A stretch of DNA of 41,167 nucleotides from Mesorhizobium sp. (lineage in GTDB: Bacteria > Pseudomonadota > Alphaproteobacteria > Rhizobiales > Rhizobiaceae), in the NCBI GenBank assembly GCA_004020545.1, contig SAQE01000059.1:1-41167 (forward strand), written 5' to 3'. Positions 1 through 8,156 of this stretch are shown one piece after another (the stretch's first letter is position 1; each line of letters begins with the position of its first letter). Both the position numbers and the translations under genes were made by a program. The notes below the pieces were generated by a model. That model ran no database searches and had not been told where the DNA came from. It saw only the letters and a list, made by a program, of their open reading frames with translations.

Positions 1-93
1 CTTCGTTCTGGCCTCGCAAAAATGAGCCCGAAGCAAATGTGTGCGCACGCTAGCCCCTTGTGGGAGAAGGGGTGCTCCACCGGCCAATAAAAA

Positions 94-122
94 ACCGGCG
101 TCAGCTTGCTTCTGACGCCGGT
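94..122 (-). terminator. Intrinsic terminator pointing left
   Basis: A perfect 11-bp stem (ACCGGCGTCAG at 94-104 and its complement at 112-122) has a 7-nt loop. Read on the minus strand it runs straight into six T residues (complement of 89-94). On the plus strand there is no T run after the stem. It therefore works best for leftward transcription, yet the next gene to its right is on the plus strand. Confidence 0.75.
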
Positions 123-334
123 CATTCAGGTTTTGGGATCGTCGCACCTGATTTTTCCAAGGAAAAACCGAGGTTGGTTCGATCCGACGCTGACCCGTGG
201 GCGGGGGGCTTGGGGTTTACGAGCCGGTGCCGGACCGAACCGTCTCAGGCAACGCCGGTAAACTCGTTGGACATTGGGGCATGAGCGCGGATAATTTGTG
301 GCGAGAATGTGGCGGAGCATCACCAATGACAACA

Positions 335-351
335 CACGTTTCGCAAACGTG
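335..351. promoter_or_regulatory. Short perfect palindrome, possible operator
   Basis: CACGTTT-CGC-AAACGTG is a 7-bp perfect inverted repeat with a 3-nt centre, about 110 bp upstream of the DUF2794 start. Its size fits a dimeric regulator site, but no regulator is identified and no T run follows it. A weak call. Confidence 0.25.
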
Positions 352-462
352 ACTGGACCTTTCGGAAACCGCGCGTCGCTCCGCTTGCTTCGCCGGCCCT
401 TGCAATTCGGCCGCGAAAGCGCGAACCTTGGCTGGCGCACGATTCAATCGAAGGATTGACGC

Positions 463-849
463 ATGACCGATCACAGCAGCGGGATGGAGGATGGGGAAGC
501 ATCCGGAATATTGATCCCGCTACACGAGGCGCGGCGCGAACGCCTCGATCAGCCGGTGCGCTTCGACCGGCGCGAACTCGACCAGATCCTGAGGCTCTAT
601 GGACGCATGGTGGCGGCCAATGAATGGCGCGACTATGCGATCGATCATCTCTCTGATCGCGCTGTGTTTTCGGTCTTCCGCCGCGCCAGCGAGGTGCCGC
701 TGTTCCAGATAGTCAAGGACCCGAAGCTGGCGCGCCGGCAAGGCGCCTTCGCCGTCATCGCCGCCGGCGGACGCATCCTGAAGCGCGGCCAGGAACTCGG
801 CCGCGTGCTCGGCGTGTTCGATCCTAAGCTGAAGCTGGTCGAGGCCTGA
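463..849 (+). CDS. DUF2794 family protein
   Basis: A 128-residue soluble protein without signal peptide or membrane segment. From about residue 30 on (VRFDRRELDQILRLYGRMVA, then EWRDYAIDHLSDRAVFSVFR) it matches my memory of DUF2794, a small family almost confined to Alphaproteobacteria. The function of the family is unknown. The C-terminal part, including LFQIVKDPKLARRQGAFAVI, is the most conserved-looking segment. The first 25 residues look variable. It is a single-gene unit; the stop is followed at once by a purine-rich repeat. Confidence 0.85.
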   Translation: MTDHSSGMEDGEASGILIPLHEARRERLDQPVRFDRRELDQILRLYGRMVAANEWRDYAIDHLSDRAVFSVFRRASEVPLFQIVKDPKLARRQGAFAVIAAGGRILKRGQELGRVLGVFDPKLKLVEA

Positions 850-985
850 GTTGGGAATTGAAGAACTGGAATTGAGGAACTGAAGAACTGAGGAATGAAG
901 AGTTGGAGAATAAGGCGCTTGGCGCGCCCGGTGTAACCGTCGCCTTCTTCAATTCCTCAATTCTTCAATTCTTCAGTTCCCCTTG
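850..985. repeat. Inverted pair of octamer-periodic AG-rich repeats
   Basis: On the plus strand, 854-895 is built of variants of an 8-nt unit such as GAATTGAA, GAACTGAA and GAACTGAG. From about 943 to 980 the same units appear in reverse complement (CTTCAATTCCTCAATTCTTC). The arms enclose about 45 bp containing a GC-rich centre (CGCTTGGCGCGCC). The right arm runs over the stop codon of the neighbouring acetyltransferase gene at 973-975. As RNA it could fold into a long stem. Confidence 0.8.
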
Positions 986-1551
986 AGCCCCTCTCGAAAT
1001 TTCCGCTCCGGCAATGACTCGGTGTCGGGCGGCAGCTCTGCGCCGCCATTGATCGGCAGCTGCATGAACACGGTATCCAGCCAGCGACCATGCTTGTAGC
1101 CCGACCCTTCCAGGCGCCCGGAGTGGCGGAAGCCGAGCTTCTCGTGCAGCCGCACCGAAGCGCTGTCGGCATGGCCGTCGCCGATCACCGCGATGATCTG
1201 GCGAAAGCCGGCCAGGCGAGCCGCTTCGATCAGCGCCTGCATCAGCAGGGAACCCACACCCTGCCCCTTGGCCTCGGGCGCGACATAGACCGAGTCCTCG
1301 ACGACGAAGCGATAGGCGGGCCGCGGCCGGAACGGTCCGGCATAGGCGTAGCCGAGCACCGCGCCATCCTTCTCCGCCACGAGATAGGGAAAGCTGCCCG
1401 CCGCTAAGCTGTCGAATCGATTGGCCATTTCGGCGCGGCCGGGCGGCTCCAGCTCGTAGCTCGCCGTGCCGTGCGTGACCGCGTCTGCATAGATTTCGGT
1501 GATTCGGTCGAGGTCGGCCCTGGTAGCGGCCCTGATCGCAATATTGCTCAT
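973..1551 (-). CDS. GNAT family N-acetyltransferase (PAT/MddA-like)
   Basis: 192 residues starting MSNIAIRAATRADLDRI. The layout is that of the phosphinothricin/methionine sulfone acetyltransferase branch of GNAT: N-terminal IRAATxxDLxxITEIYxxAV, a TASYELEPP segment, then acetyl-CoA binding motif A with VYVAPEAKGQGVGSLL, and HEKLGFRHSGRLEGSGYKHGRW near the C-terminus. Such enzymes transfer acetyl from acetyl-CoA to small amines. The real substrate here is unknown. A longer frame reaches 1779 but runs into the neighbouring gene, so the start at 1551 is preferred. The stop codon lies inside a repeat arm. Confidence 0.85.
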   Translation of the reverse strand: MSNIAIRAATRADLDRITEIYADAVTHGTASYELEPPGRAEMANRFDSLAAGSFPYLVAEKDGAVLGYAYAGPFRPRPAYRFVVEDSVYVAPEAKGQGVGSLLMQALIEAARLAGFRQIIAVIGDGHADSASVRLHEKLGFRHSGRLEGSGYKHGRWLDTVFMQLPINGGAELPPDTESLPERKFREGLKGN

Positions 1552-1603
1552 AATTTGTGCAGCTCGTTTTCTTGCCTCGACAACAGCAGAGGGGCGCACA
1601 AAA

Positions 1604-1633
1604 GGAAAGGGCGGCCGTTGGGCCGCCCTTTCC
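1604..1633 (-). terminator. Intrinsic terminator of the Bax inhibitor-1 gene
   Basis: A perfect 13-bp stem (GGAAAGGGCGGCC at 1604-1616, complement at 1621-1633) with a 4-nt loop. On the minus strand it is followed by a TTTT run. It sits 33 bp beyond the stop of the gene ending at 1667. Confidence 0.8.
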
Positions 1634-1666
1634 GAAGTCTGTGGTCCAGCAGGACCGGGGCTCGCC

Positions 1667-2407
1667 TTAGCGGCGGTCGCCCATGAACTGCAGCAGGAAC
1701 ATGAACAGGTTGATGAAGTCGAGATAGAGCTGCAGGGCGCCCATGATCGCCTTGCGGCCGGCAACGTCCGCGACATCACCCTCGAAATACATCTCCTTGA
1801 TCTTCTGCGTGTCGTAGGCGGTCAGGCCCGCGAACACCAGCACGCCGATCGCCGAGATGGCGAAGGCAAGCGCCGAAGACGCCAGGAAGATGTTGATGAC
1901 CATCGCGATCAGCAGGCCGATCACGCCCATGATCAGGAACGAGCCGAAGGCGGTCAGGTCGCGCCGAGTCGTGTATCCATAGAGCGAAAGGGCGCCGAAG
2001 GCTGCGGCCGTGGCGAAGAACGTCTGGGTGATGCTGGTGCCGGTGTAGACGAGGAAGATCGTCGACAGCGACAGGCCGACGAGGCCGGCATAGACCCAGA
2101 ACGTGGTCTGCGCCGCCGCCACGCTCATCGACTGGATCCTGAACGACAGGAACATCACCGCAGCCAGCGGCGCCAGGATGACGACCCAGCGGAACGCGCT
2201 TGCATAGATGAGCTGGCCGAAGGCGGTCAGCTGACCATCGCCGGTGACGGCGAGCTGGAACGCGCCCCAGGCAGCAAGGCCGGTGATGAGCAGGCCAAGC
2301 CCCATCAGGTTGTAGACTTTGATCATATAGGCCCTGAGGCCCTGATCGATATCGACGCGCGCGCCGGGGGCGGCGGACGTCTGGTAGTTGCGAATGGGAT
2401 CAGCCAT
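1667..2407 (-). CDS. Bax inhibitor-1/YccA family membrane protein
   Basis: 246 residues, starting MADPIRNYQTSAAPGARVDI, with an SD-like GAGGA 8 nt before the ATG. About seven hydrophobic segments follow (for example LMGLGLLITGLAAWGAF and VVILAPLAAVMFLSF), and the C-terminus has the family pattern YDTQKIKEMY followed by GALQLYLDFINLFMFLLQ. The conserved Asp in YDTQ is the one linked to pH-dependent ion leak in bacterial BI-1 homologues. Its role in bacteria is not settled; envelope stress or calcium leak have been proposed. A longer frame up to 2587 lacks family similarity. Confidence 0.92.
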   Translation of the reverse strand: MADPIRNYQTSAAPGARVDIDQGLRAYMIKVYNLMGLGLLITGLAAWGAFQLAVTGDGQLTAFGQLIYASAFRWVVILAPLAAVMFLSFRIQSMSVAAAQTTFWVYAGLVGLSLSTIFLVYTGTSITQTFFATAAAFGALSLYGYTTRRDLTAFGSFLIMGVIGLLIAMVINIFLASSALAFAISAIGVLVFAGLTAYDTQKIKEMYFEGDVADVAGRKAIMGALQLYLDFINLFMFLLQFMGDRR

Positions 2408-2589
2408 TGAAAATCCTCTGTTGCTTCTGCCCCGTCCGGTGACAGGTCCCCTGGAAGGACCACTTTGGAAGTGACCCCTTTGGACCAGGCGCCGCTGGCA
2501 GGGCTCCAGCATGCCTGCGCAAAATATGATGGTTCTTGACGTCAAGAACAAGACGGTAACCGCGTGTAACGCCGCGTGAGAAGGCAAAA

Positions 2590-2604
2590 GGCCGGTTTCC
2601 GGCC
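2590..2604 (-). terminator. Intrinsic terminator after ybbP
   Basis: GGCCGG-TTT-CCGGCC forms a 6-bp stem with a 3-nt loop. On the minus strand it is followed by TTTT, about 60 bp beyond the ybbP stop. Confidence 0.6.
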
Positions 2605-2662
2605 CTTCCGCGCGGCATTCTTACGAAGATTTAACGCAGGCGCCGATCTTCCAGGCGCGGTG

Positions 2663-5251
2663 TCAGAGGTTGCGCAGCACCGGCGCCGCCTTGTGGCCGA
2701 GCACCCGCCAGGTGCCGGCGAGGCCGATGCCGACGGTGACCGCCAGCGACACCAGGATGGTCGCCACCGCCACTTCTGGCATGAAGTGCGACGGCAGCGT
2801 CATGATATGCGCCACGACGAACCATGCCGCGATGCCGCCCGCCGCCAGCGCGAACAGCGCGGTCGCAAGGCCGATCAGCACATATTCCAGCGAGAAGGCG
2901 GCGATCAGCGTTTTCCGCGTCGCGCCGAGCGTCTTCAGCACCACCGCGTCGTGGATGCGCGCCCGGTTGCCGGCGGCCAAAGCGCCGGAGAGCACCAGCA
3001 CCGAGGCGATCAGCGCCACGCCGGCGGCGGCGCGGATGGCTGTGCCCAACTGCGCGACCAGCCGGTTGACGATGTCGAGCGCGTCCTTGACGCGGACCGT
3101 CGTCACCGCCGGGAAGGCGCGGGTGACCGCATTGAGCAGCTGGGCATCGTCGGCCGTGGTGGCACCTTTGTCGGTCAGCGTCGCCAGCCAGCCATGCGGC
3201 GCGCCGACGAACGTGTTGGGCGAGAACACCATGACGAAATTGATGCCCATGGTTTCCCACTCGACCTGGCGGAAACTGGCGATCCTCGCCGTCACGTTGC
3301 GGCCGAGCACATTGACGGTGACGGTGTCGCCGAGCTTCAGCCCGATCGCCTTGCCTTCCTCGGCCGAGAACGACACCAGTGGCTCGCCGGAATAGTCCTG
3401 CGGCCACCATATGCCTTCGGTCAGCGTGGCGTTTTCCGGCTGCCTGGCATCATAGGTCAACCCGCGGTCGCCGCGCAGCACCCAGGCGCCTTCAGCCGGG
3501 ATCTTCACCTTGTCGACGTCGATGCCGTTGAGCGCCATGATCCGGCCGCGCAGCATCGGAACCTTGACCAGCGTCCCATGCGGCGCCTCTTTTCCGACCA
3601 GGGCGGCAAAGGCATCGACATCGCCGCTCTGGATGTCGACGAAGAAGAAATTCGGCGCCCGCTCCGGCAGGCTGCCTGAGATCTGCCGTCTGAGATTCCC
3701 GTCGATCAGCGCCAGCGTCACCAGCAGCGTCAGGCCGAGCCCGAGCGACAGCACGACCGACGGCGTCAGCGCGCCGGGGCGATGGATATTGCCGAGCGCG
3801 AGCCGGAGCGAGACCGAGCGCACGCGCGGGCTTCGGCTGGCCGCCCATTGCACCAGCGCCGCCACCAGCCGCAGCACCAGGAAAGCGAAGACCGTGGCGC
3901 CGACGAAGATCGAGGCGATGCGACGGTCGTCGGCCGAAAGGATGGCCAAAGCCGCCAGCGCGAGCACGATCGCGAGCGCAGCGCCCGCATAAGGCAAACG
4001 CGGCAGGCCGCGGCTTTCAAAGCCCATCTCGCGAAACAGCGCTGTCGCCGGCACGTCGCGCGCTCGCCCGAGCGGCAGGAGCGCGAAAGCCAGCGTCACC
4101 AGGAGGCCGAACAACGCCGCCATGGCAAGCGCGCCGGGATAGAACCCGCCTTCCGCGGGCACCGGAATGACCGATTGCAAAAGGGTGCTCGCCACGAACG
4201 GCATCGCGGCGCCCAGGATCAGGCCGAGCACGATGCCGAGGCCGGCAATCAAAAGGATCTGCACCAGATAGACAGTGAAGACGAAACCGCCCGAGGCGCC
4301 GAGGCTTTTGAAAGTGGCGATGACGCCGCGCTTGCCGTCGAGATAGGCGCGCACCGCATTCGCCACGCCGACGCCGCCGACCACCAGCGCGGTCAGCCCG
4401 ACCAGGGTCAGGAACTGCGAGAAGCGCTGGATGTTGGACGAGAGCGCCGGCGCTGCGTTGCTGCGCGTGCGGATCGACCAGCCGGCCTGCGGAAATTCCT
4501 TTGCCGCCTCGGCCTGGATTTCCTTGATCCGCGCCTCTGACGCGCCGTCGGGCAGCCGCACCTTGTAGGCGTTCTCGACCAGGCTGCCGGGCTGAACCAG
4601 CCCGGACGCGGCAAGCCCTTCGCTCGAGATCATCAGCCGTGGCGCAAAGCCAAAGCCGTCGGATATCGCATCGGGCTCGCCGATAAGCCTTGCCCTCAGC
4701 TCGAAAGTGGCGCTGCCAAGCTTCAGCCGGTCGCCGATATGAAGATTGAGGCGATCGAACAACAGATCGGGGGCGGCGGCGCCGAAGATGCCGGACCTCT
4801 CGCCGAACAATTCCTTCCTGGGCAGCGACGGGTCGGTTTCCAGCGTGCCGTAAAGCGGATAGGCGTCGTCGACCGCCTTGGCTTCGACCAGCGCCTGGTC
4901 CGAGCCGTCCTCGAGCCGCGCCATGGAACGCATGCCGGAGTTCAGCGAGACCGCGCCGAGGCTGGTGAGGAAGCCGAGCTCGGCGTCGGATGCGCCGCGC
5001 TGGTTGATCTGGAAGCGCAGATCGCCGCCAAGCAGCGTCTGGCCCTGGTTGGCGACGCCGGCGGTGATCGCCTGGGCCACCGAATTGACCCCGCCGATCG
5101 CCGCGACTCCGAGCGCGATGCAGGCGAGGAAGATCATGAAGCCGGACAGGCCGCCGCGCATCTCGCGCAGCGAGAAGCGGACGGCGAGCTTCAATGTGCG
5201 CGGCCAGGAACCCCCCTCATCCGGCCGCTTCGCGGGGGTCTCGTCTGCCAT
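2663..5251 (-). CDS. ybbP: YbbP-like ABC transporter permease (FtsX family)
   Basis: 862 residues with the architecture of YbbP: one transmembrane helix near residues 38-60, a periplasmic domain, a cluster of helices in the middle (VGLTALVVGGVGVANAVRAYL, then EVGG-type FtsX segments), a second periplasmic domain, and a last FtsX core at about 740-860 (GVALIASVLVLSGALAAGNR, VVLKTLGATRKTLI). The K-LGA-R motif is typical of FtsX/MacB permeases. It pairs with the ATPase gene ending 4 bp upstream. Members are thought to extract or export envelope molecules; the substrate is unknown. Confidence 0.9.
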   Translation of the reverse strand: MADETPAKRPDEGGSWPRTLKLAVRFSLREMRGGLSGFMIFLACIALGVAAIGGVNSVAQAITAGVANQGQTLLGGDLRFQINQRGASDAELGFLTSLGAVSLNSGMRSMARLEDGSDQALVEAKAVDDAYPLYGTLETDPSLPRKELFGERSGIFGAAAPDLLFDRLNLHIGDRLKLGSATFELRARLIGEPDAISDGFGFAPRLMISSEGLAASGLVQPGSLVENAYKVRLPDGASEARIKEIQAEAAKEFPQAGWSIRTRSNAAPALSSNIQRFSQFLTLVGLTALVVGGVGVANAVRAYLDGKRGVIATFKSLGASGGFVFTVYLVQILLIAGLGIVLGLILGAAMPFVASTLLQSVIPVPAEGGFYPGALAMAALFGLLVTLAFALLPLGRARDVPATALFREMGFESRGLPRLPYAGAALAIVLALAALAILSADDRRIASIFVGATVFAFLVLRLVAALVQWAASRSPRVRSVSLRLALGNIHRPGALTPSVVLSLGLGLTLLVTLALIDGNLRRQISGSLPERAPNFFFVDIQSGDVDAFAALVGKEAPHGTLVKVPMLRGRIMALNGIDVDKVKIPAEGAWVLRGDRGLTYDARQPENATLTEGIWWPQDYSGEPLVSFSAEEGKAIGLKLGDTVTVNVLGRNVTARIASFRQVEWETMGINFVMVFSPNTFVGAPHGWLATLTDKGATTADDAQLLNAVTRAFPAVTTVRVKDALDIVNRLVAQLGTAIRAAAGVALIASVLVLSGALAAGNRARIHDAVVLKTLGATRKTLIAAFSLEYVLIGLATALFALAAGGIAAWFVVAHIMTLPSHFMPEVAVATILVSLAVTVGIGLAGTWRVLGHKAAPVLRNL

Positions 5252-5255
5252 GCCT

Positions 5256-5951
5256 CTATGCCGTCACTTTGAGCAAAGGCGCATCCTCGATCCGGCCGGA
5301 GCGCATCGACACCTGGCGCGAGCAGCGGGCCGCGAGCGCCGGATCATGCGTGACCAGCACCAGCGTCATGGCGCGCTCGGCGGCCTTGGCGAAGAGAAGA
5401 TCGGCGATTTGCTTTCCCGTCGCCTGGTCGAGATTGCCGGTCGGCTCGTCGGCGATGAGGATGCGCGGCGAGGGCGCCAGCGCCCTCGCGATCGCGACGC
5501 GCTGCTGCTCGCCCCCGGACAACTCGCCAGGGTAGTGCGTCACACGGTCGCTCAGGCCCACCGCCGCCAGCTCCCGCGCGGCCACGCCGAACGGATCGGC
5601 ATGGCCGGCAAGCTCCAGCGGCACCGCGACGTTTTCGAGCGCCGTCATGTTGGGGATGAGATGGAAGGACTGGAAGACGATGCCAACGTTTCGCCCCCGA
5701 AACGATGCAATCTGGTCCTCGCTTTTGCCGTTGAGCAACTCACCGGCAATTCGCACCGCACCCTGGTCGACCCTTTCCAGTCCGGCCAGGACCATCAGCA
5801 AGGTGGACTTGCCGGACCCCGACGGGCCGACGATGCCGGTGGCCTCGCCCGCCGCCACATCCAGGCTGACGCCTTTCAGCACGTGGACGGAGGAAGCACC
5901 TTCGCCGAGCGTCAGCGAGACATCCCTCAGTGCGATGACGGCTTCTGTCAC
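5256..5951 (-). CDS. ybbA: YbbA-like ABC transporter ATP-binding protein (LolD type)
   Basis: 231 residues with all ATPase motifs: Walker A GPSGSGKST (42-50), Q-loop in VFQSF, signature LSGGEQQ (144-150), Walker B ILIADEP (164-170) and the H-loop His202. The NMTALENV segment is typical of the LolD/MacB/YbbA branch that drives FtsX-type permeases. The start is a GTG at 5949-5951. It is followed after 4 bp by ybbP, so the two are co-transcribed, and it is divergent from the tesA-like gene, the same arrangement as in Escherichia coli. Confidence 0.93.
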   Translation of the reverse strand: MTEAVIALRDVSLTLGEGASSVHVLKGVSLDVAAGEATGIVGPSGSGKSTLLMVLAGLERVDQGAVRIAGELLNGKSEDQIASFRGRNVGIVFQSFHLIPNMTALENVAVPLELAGHADPFGVAARELAAVGLSDRVTHYPGELSGGEQQRVAIARALAPSPRILIADEPTGNLDQATGKQIADLLFAKAAERAMTLVLVTHDPALAARCSRQVSMRSGRIEDAPLLKVTA

Positions 5952-6027
5952 AATGAAAGCGTCCTATATGGTGGAAAAAGGGGGCGCATCTTCCCCGCGA
6001 ATGTTCCGGTCATATGGGGCTCGCCGC

Positions 6028-6672
6028 ATGGCTTTCAAACAGACATTTGCCGCTGCCCTCATCCTTTTCGTTGCGGTTTGCGGCGCCATTTCGTCCGCGC
6101 GTGCCGGCACCTTCACGATCGTCGGCTTCGGCGACAGCCTGACGGCGGGTTTCGGCCTTGGCCCAGGCCAGGGATTCACCGACAGGCTGCAGGCGGCGCT
6201 GAAGGCGAAAGGCCAAGACGTCGCCGTCGCCAATGCCGGCGTCTCCGGCGACACCACCAGCGGTGGGCTGGCGCGGCTCGACTGGTCGGTGCCGGACGGC
6301 ACCAGGCTGGTCATTCTCGAACTCGGCGCCAACGACATGCTGCGCGGCGTTTCGCCCGACGTCGCCGAAAGGAACCTCGATGCTATGCTGGGCAAGCTCA
6401 GGCAGCGCAACATCCCGGTGCTTCTGGCTGGCATGCGGGCCGCGCCAAATCTCGGCGCCGAATACCAGAAGGCCTTCGACGCCATCTATCCGAAGCTTGC
6501 CGCGAAATACGACGTGCCGCTCTATCCGTTCTTCCTCGACGGCGTCGCCGGCCATCCCGACCTGCAGCTGGAGGACGGCCTGCATCCCAATCCCGGGGGC
6601 GTAGACGTGATCGTCGACCGCATCCTGCCCGCCGTCGAGAAGGCGATTGTTGCGAATGGCGGGGCATCGTGA
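6028..6672 (+). CDS. tesA: TesA-like SGNH/GDSL arylesterase, secreted
   Basis: 214 residues. A signal peptide ends about ISSARA-G (26). SGNH blocks are clear: block I FGDSL with Ser37, block II Gly in AGVSGDTT (70-77), block III GAND with Asn102, and block V DGLHPN with Asp183 and His186, giving the Ser-His-Asp triad. Family members hydrolyse aryl esters, lysophospholipids and acyl-thioesters in the periplasm. In-frame ATGs upstream (for example 6001) exist, but the signal peptide fits the 6028 start. It is divergent from ybbA. Confidence 0.92.
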   Translation: MAFKQTFAAALILFVAVCGAISSARAGTFTIVGFGDSLTAGFGLGPGQGFTDRLQAALKAKGQDVAVANAGVSGDTTSGGLARLDWSVPDGTRLVILELGANDMLRGVSPDVAERNLDAMLGKLRQRNIPVLLAGMRAAPNLGAEYQKAFDAIYPKLAAKYDVPLYPFFLDGVAGHPDLQLEDGLHPNPGGVDVIVDRILPAVEKAIVANGGAS

Positions 6673-6686
6673 GGCTGGAATATTAC

Positions 6687-6705
6687 GGTTTCCGTTGGGG
6701 AAACC
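6687..6705 (+). terminator. Weak hairpin after the tesA-like gene
   Basis: GGTTTCC and GGAAACC pair over 7 bp with a 5-nt loop, 15 bp after the stop. Only a short TTGTG follows, so termination would be weak. Confidence 0.3.
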
Positions 6706-6790
6706 TTGTGGACAACAAACCGCTTGCCCCGCGCGGATATCGATGATTCGCTAGGGGTGAGAGTTTCGATTCGAGGACAGGAGGCTTTTC

Positions 6791-7387
6791 ATGCCACGTC
6801 TTTTCACCGCCCTCGAAATTCCGCGTGACGCTGCTCTTTCGCTGTCCCTGCTCCGGGGCGGCCTGCCCGGAGCCCGCTGGATCGATGTCGAAAACTATCA
6901 CCTGACCCTGCGCTTCATCGGCGATGTCGAAGGCCATGTCGCCGACGAGATCGCCAACGCGCTCGACCGGGTCAACCGCCCCTCCTTCCCCTTGACGCTC
7001 TCCGGTGTCGGCGCTTTCGGCGGCAAGAAGCCGCATGCGGTGTGGGCCGGCGTGTCCGCCTCGCCGGACCTGGTGGCGCTGCAGAGCGAGATCGACCGCA
7101 TCTGCCAGCGGCTTGGCCTGCCCGCCGATCCGCGCAAGTTCACGCCGCATGTGACGCTGGCGCGCCTGCGCAATGCGAACCCGCTCGACGTCGCGCAATA
7201 TCTTTCGGCGCGCGGCAATTTTTCCACGCTGCCTTTCCGCGTCGGCCGCTTCGTCTTGATGTCGTCGCGCGATTCGGTCGGCGGCGGCCCTTACATCGTC
7301 GAGGAAGCCTGGCCGCTGGTCGGCGCCGACGCGCGCGCGTCCAGCCGGTTCGCCAGCGCATCCGACGCCTCGCGGATCATGCGGTAG
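6791..7387 (+). CDS. thpR: RNA 2',3'-cyclic phosphodiesterase (2'-5' RNA ligase family)
   Basis: 198 residues with the two HxT motifs of the 2H phosphoesterase superfamily: HLTLRF at His37 and HVTLARL at His120. The start MPRLFTALEIP and the RGGGPY-type ending ([13 protein letters not shown]) fit ThpR. The enzyme opens 2',3'-cyclic phosphates on RNA ends and can ligate tRNA halves in vitro. The family normally ends close to residue 177; the last 20 or so residues lie in a 97-bp convergent overlap with the phosphatase gene. An SD-like GACAGGAGG precedes the ATG. Confidence 0.9.
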   Translation: MPRLFTALEIPRDAALSLSLLRGGLPGARWIDVENYHLTLRFIGDVEGHVADEIANALDRVNRPSFPLTLSGVGAFGGKKPHAVWAGVSASPDLVALQSEIDRICQRLGLPADPRKFTPHVTLARLRNANPLDVAQYLSARGNFSTLPFRVGRFVLMSSRDSVGGGPYIVEEAWPLVGADARASSRFASASDASRIMR

Positions 7388-7809
7388 ACCGAAGCGAACT
7401 CTTCCGGTCCGTCATAATAGGGATCCGGCACTTCTCGTTCGCTTCCGGTCGCAAAGTCCAGATAGAGATGGATGCGATCGCGCGCGGTCTGCGGCGCCAG
7501 TGCCTTGAGGTCGCGCACATTCGACCGGTCCATGCCGAGGATCAGGTCGAAGCGGGAAAAATCCGCGAGCGCTATCTTGCGTGCTCTTTGCCCGGAAATG
7601 TCGATGCCGTGGTTTACGGCGACCGCGATCGAGCGCGGGTCGGGAGCGGAGCCGACCTCCCAGCCGCTGGTCGCGGCCGAATCGAGCACCATGCCTTCGC
7701 CTCTCTCGCGGTCGGCCAGCACGGTCCGAAGAACGCCCTCGGCCAACGGCGACCGGCAGATGTTGCCGAGGCAGACGAACAGAATGGATTTTATGGGCTT
7801 CGCGCTCAT
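7291..7809 (-). CDS. Low-molecular-weight protein tyrosine phosphatase
   Basis: 172 residues. The active-site loop [10 protein letters not shown] carries the C-X5-R motif (Cys13, Arg19), and the general-acid segment DPYY is at 129-132. The middle part ([28 protein letters not shown]) is typical of the family, which dephosphorylates tyrosine on proteins and often acts in exopolysaccharide control or signalling. The C-terminal tail (after ALANRL) is longer than usual and overlaps thpR on the other strand. It is divergent from the pterin dehydratase gene over 53 bp. Confidence 0.93.
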   Translation of the reverse strand: MSAKPIKSILFVCLGNICRSPLAEGVLRTVLADRERGEGMVLDSAATSGWEVGSAPDPRSIAVAVNHGIDISGQRARKIALADFSRFDLILGMDRSNVRDLKALAPQTARDRIHLYLDFATGSEREVPDPYYDGPEEFASVYRMIREASDALANRLDARASAPTSGQASSTM

Positions 7810-7862
7810 CGATCCGGCGCTATGGTGCGGGTCATTTTTTCCGAATAGCAGGGGAACCCGAT

Positions 7863-8156
7863 ATGACCAGAGAAAAACTGAGCAAGGACGCGATCACGGC
7901 CGCACTCGCCGAGCTCGAAGGCTGGTCGCTGGCCGCCGATGGCGCCGCCATCAAGCGCAGCTTCGGCTTCAAGAACTTCTCCGAGGCCTTCGCCTTCATG
8001 ACCCGCGTGGCTTTGGCCGCCGAAAAGATGGACCATCACCCCGACTGGTCGAATGTCTACAAGACCGTCGACGTGACGTTGAACACGCACGATGCCGGCG
8101 GCGTCACGGCGCTCGATATCGAGCTGGCCAAGCGAATGAACCGGTATTTTCACTGA
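7863..8156 (+). CDS. phhB: 4a-hydroxytetrahydrobiopterin dehydratase
   Basis: 97 residues with the PCD/DCoH signature [18 protein letters not shown] followed by NTHDAGG. His58, His59 and His76 are the expected catalytic residues. The enzyme recycles the 4a-carbinolamine formed by aromatic amino acid hydroxylases. The SD-like GCAGGGGAA lies shortly before ATG 7863. No aromatic hydroxylase gene is visible in the window, so its partner must be elsewhere, or it has a moonlighting role. Confidence 0.92.
   Translation: MTREKLSKDAITAALAELEGWSLAADGAAIKRSFGFKNFSEAFAFMTRVALAAEKMDHHPDWSNVYKTVDVTLNTHDAGGVTALDIELAKRMNRYFH

Larger units (their letters stand above)
1..462. other. Gene-free stretch upstream of the DUF2794 gene
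   Basis: I see no convincing coding region here. The stretch holds a partial copy of the interspersed repeat seen elsewhere (around 52-83, core CCCTTGTGGGAGAAGG), a strong hairpin at 94-122, and a small perfect palindrome at 335-351. Open frames exist on the minus strand but have no recognisable family, signal peptide or SD support. The leftward terminator at 94-122 makes an unannotated minus-strand transcript possible. Confidence 0.6.

Noticed and set aside
176-185. GGTTCGATCC resembling a tRNA T-loop
   Set aside because: No matching acceptor, D or anticodon stems can be built around it on either strand.
126-440. Minus-strand open frame of about 104 codons
   Set aside because: Strongly basic composition, no SD, no recognisable family; kept only as part of the finding on the leftward terminator.
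850-985. CRISPR-like periodic repeat
   Set aside because: The period is 8 nt with variable units and no spacers; no cas genes are in the window.
1552-1779. 76-residue N-terminal extension of the first GNAT protein
   Set aside because: It overlaps the terminator and the 3' end of the Bax inhibitor-1 gene and has Ser/Cys-rich shadow composition.
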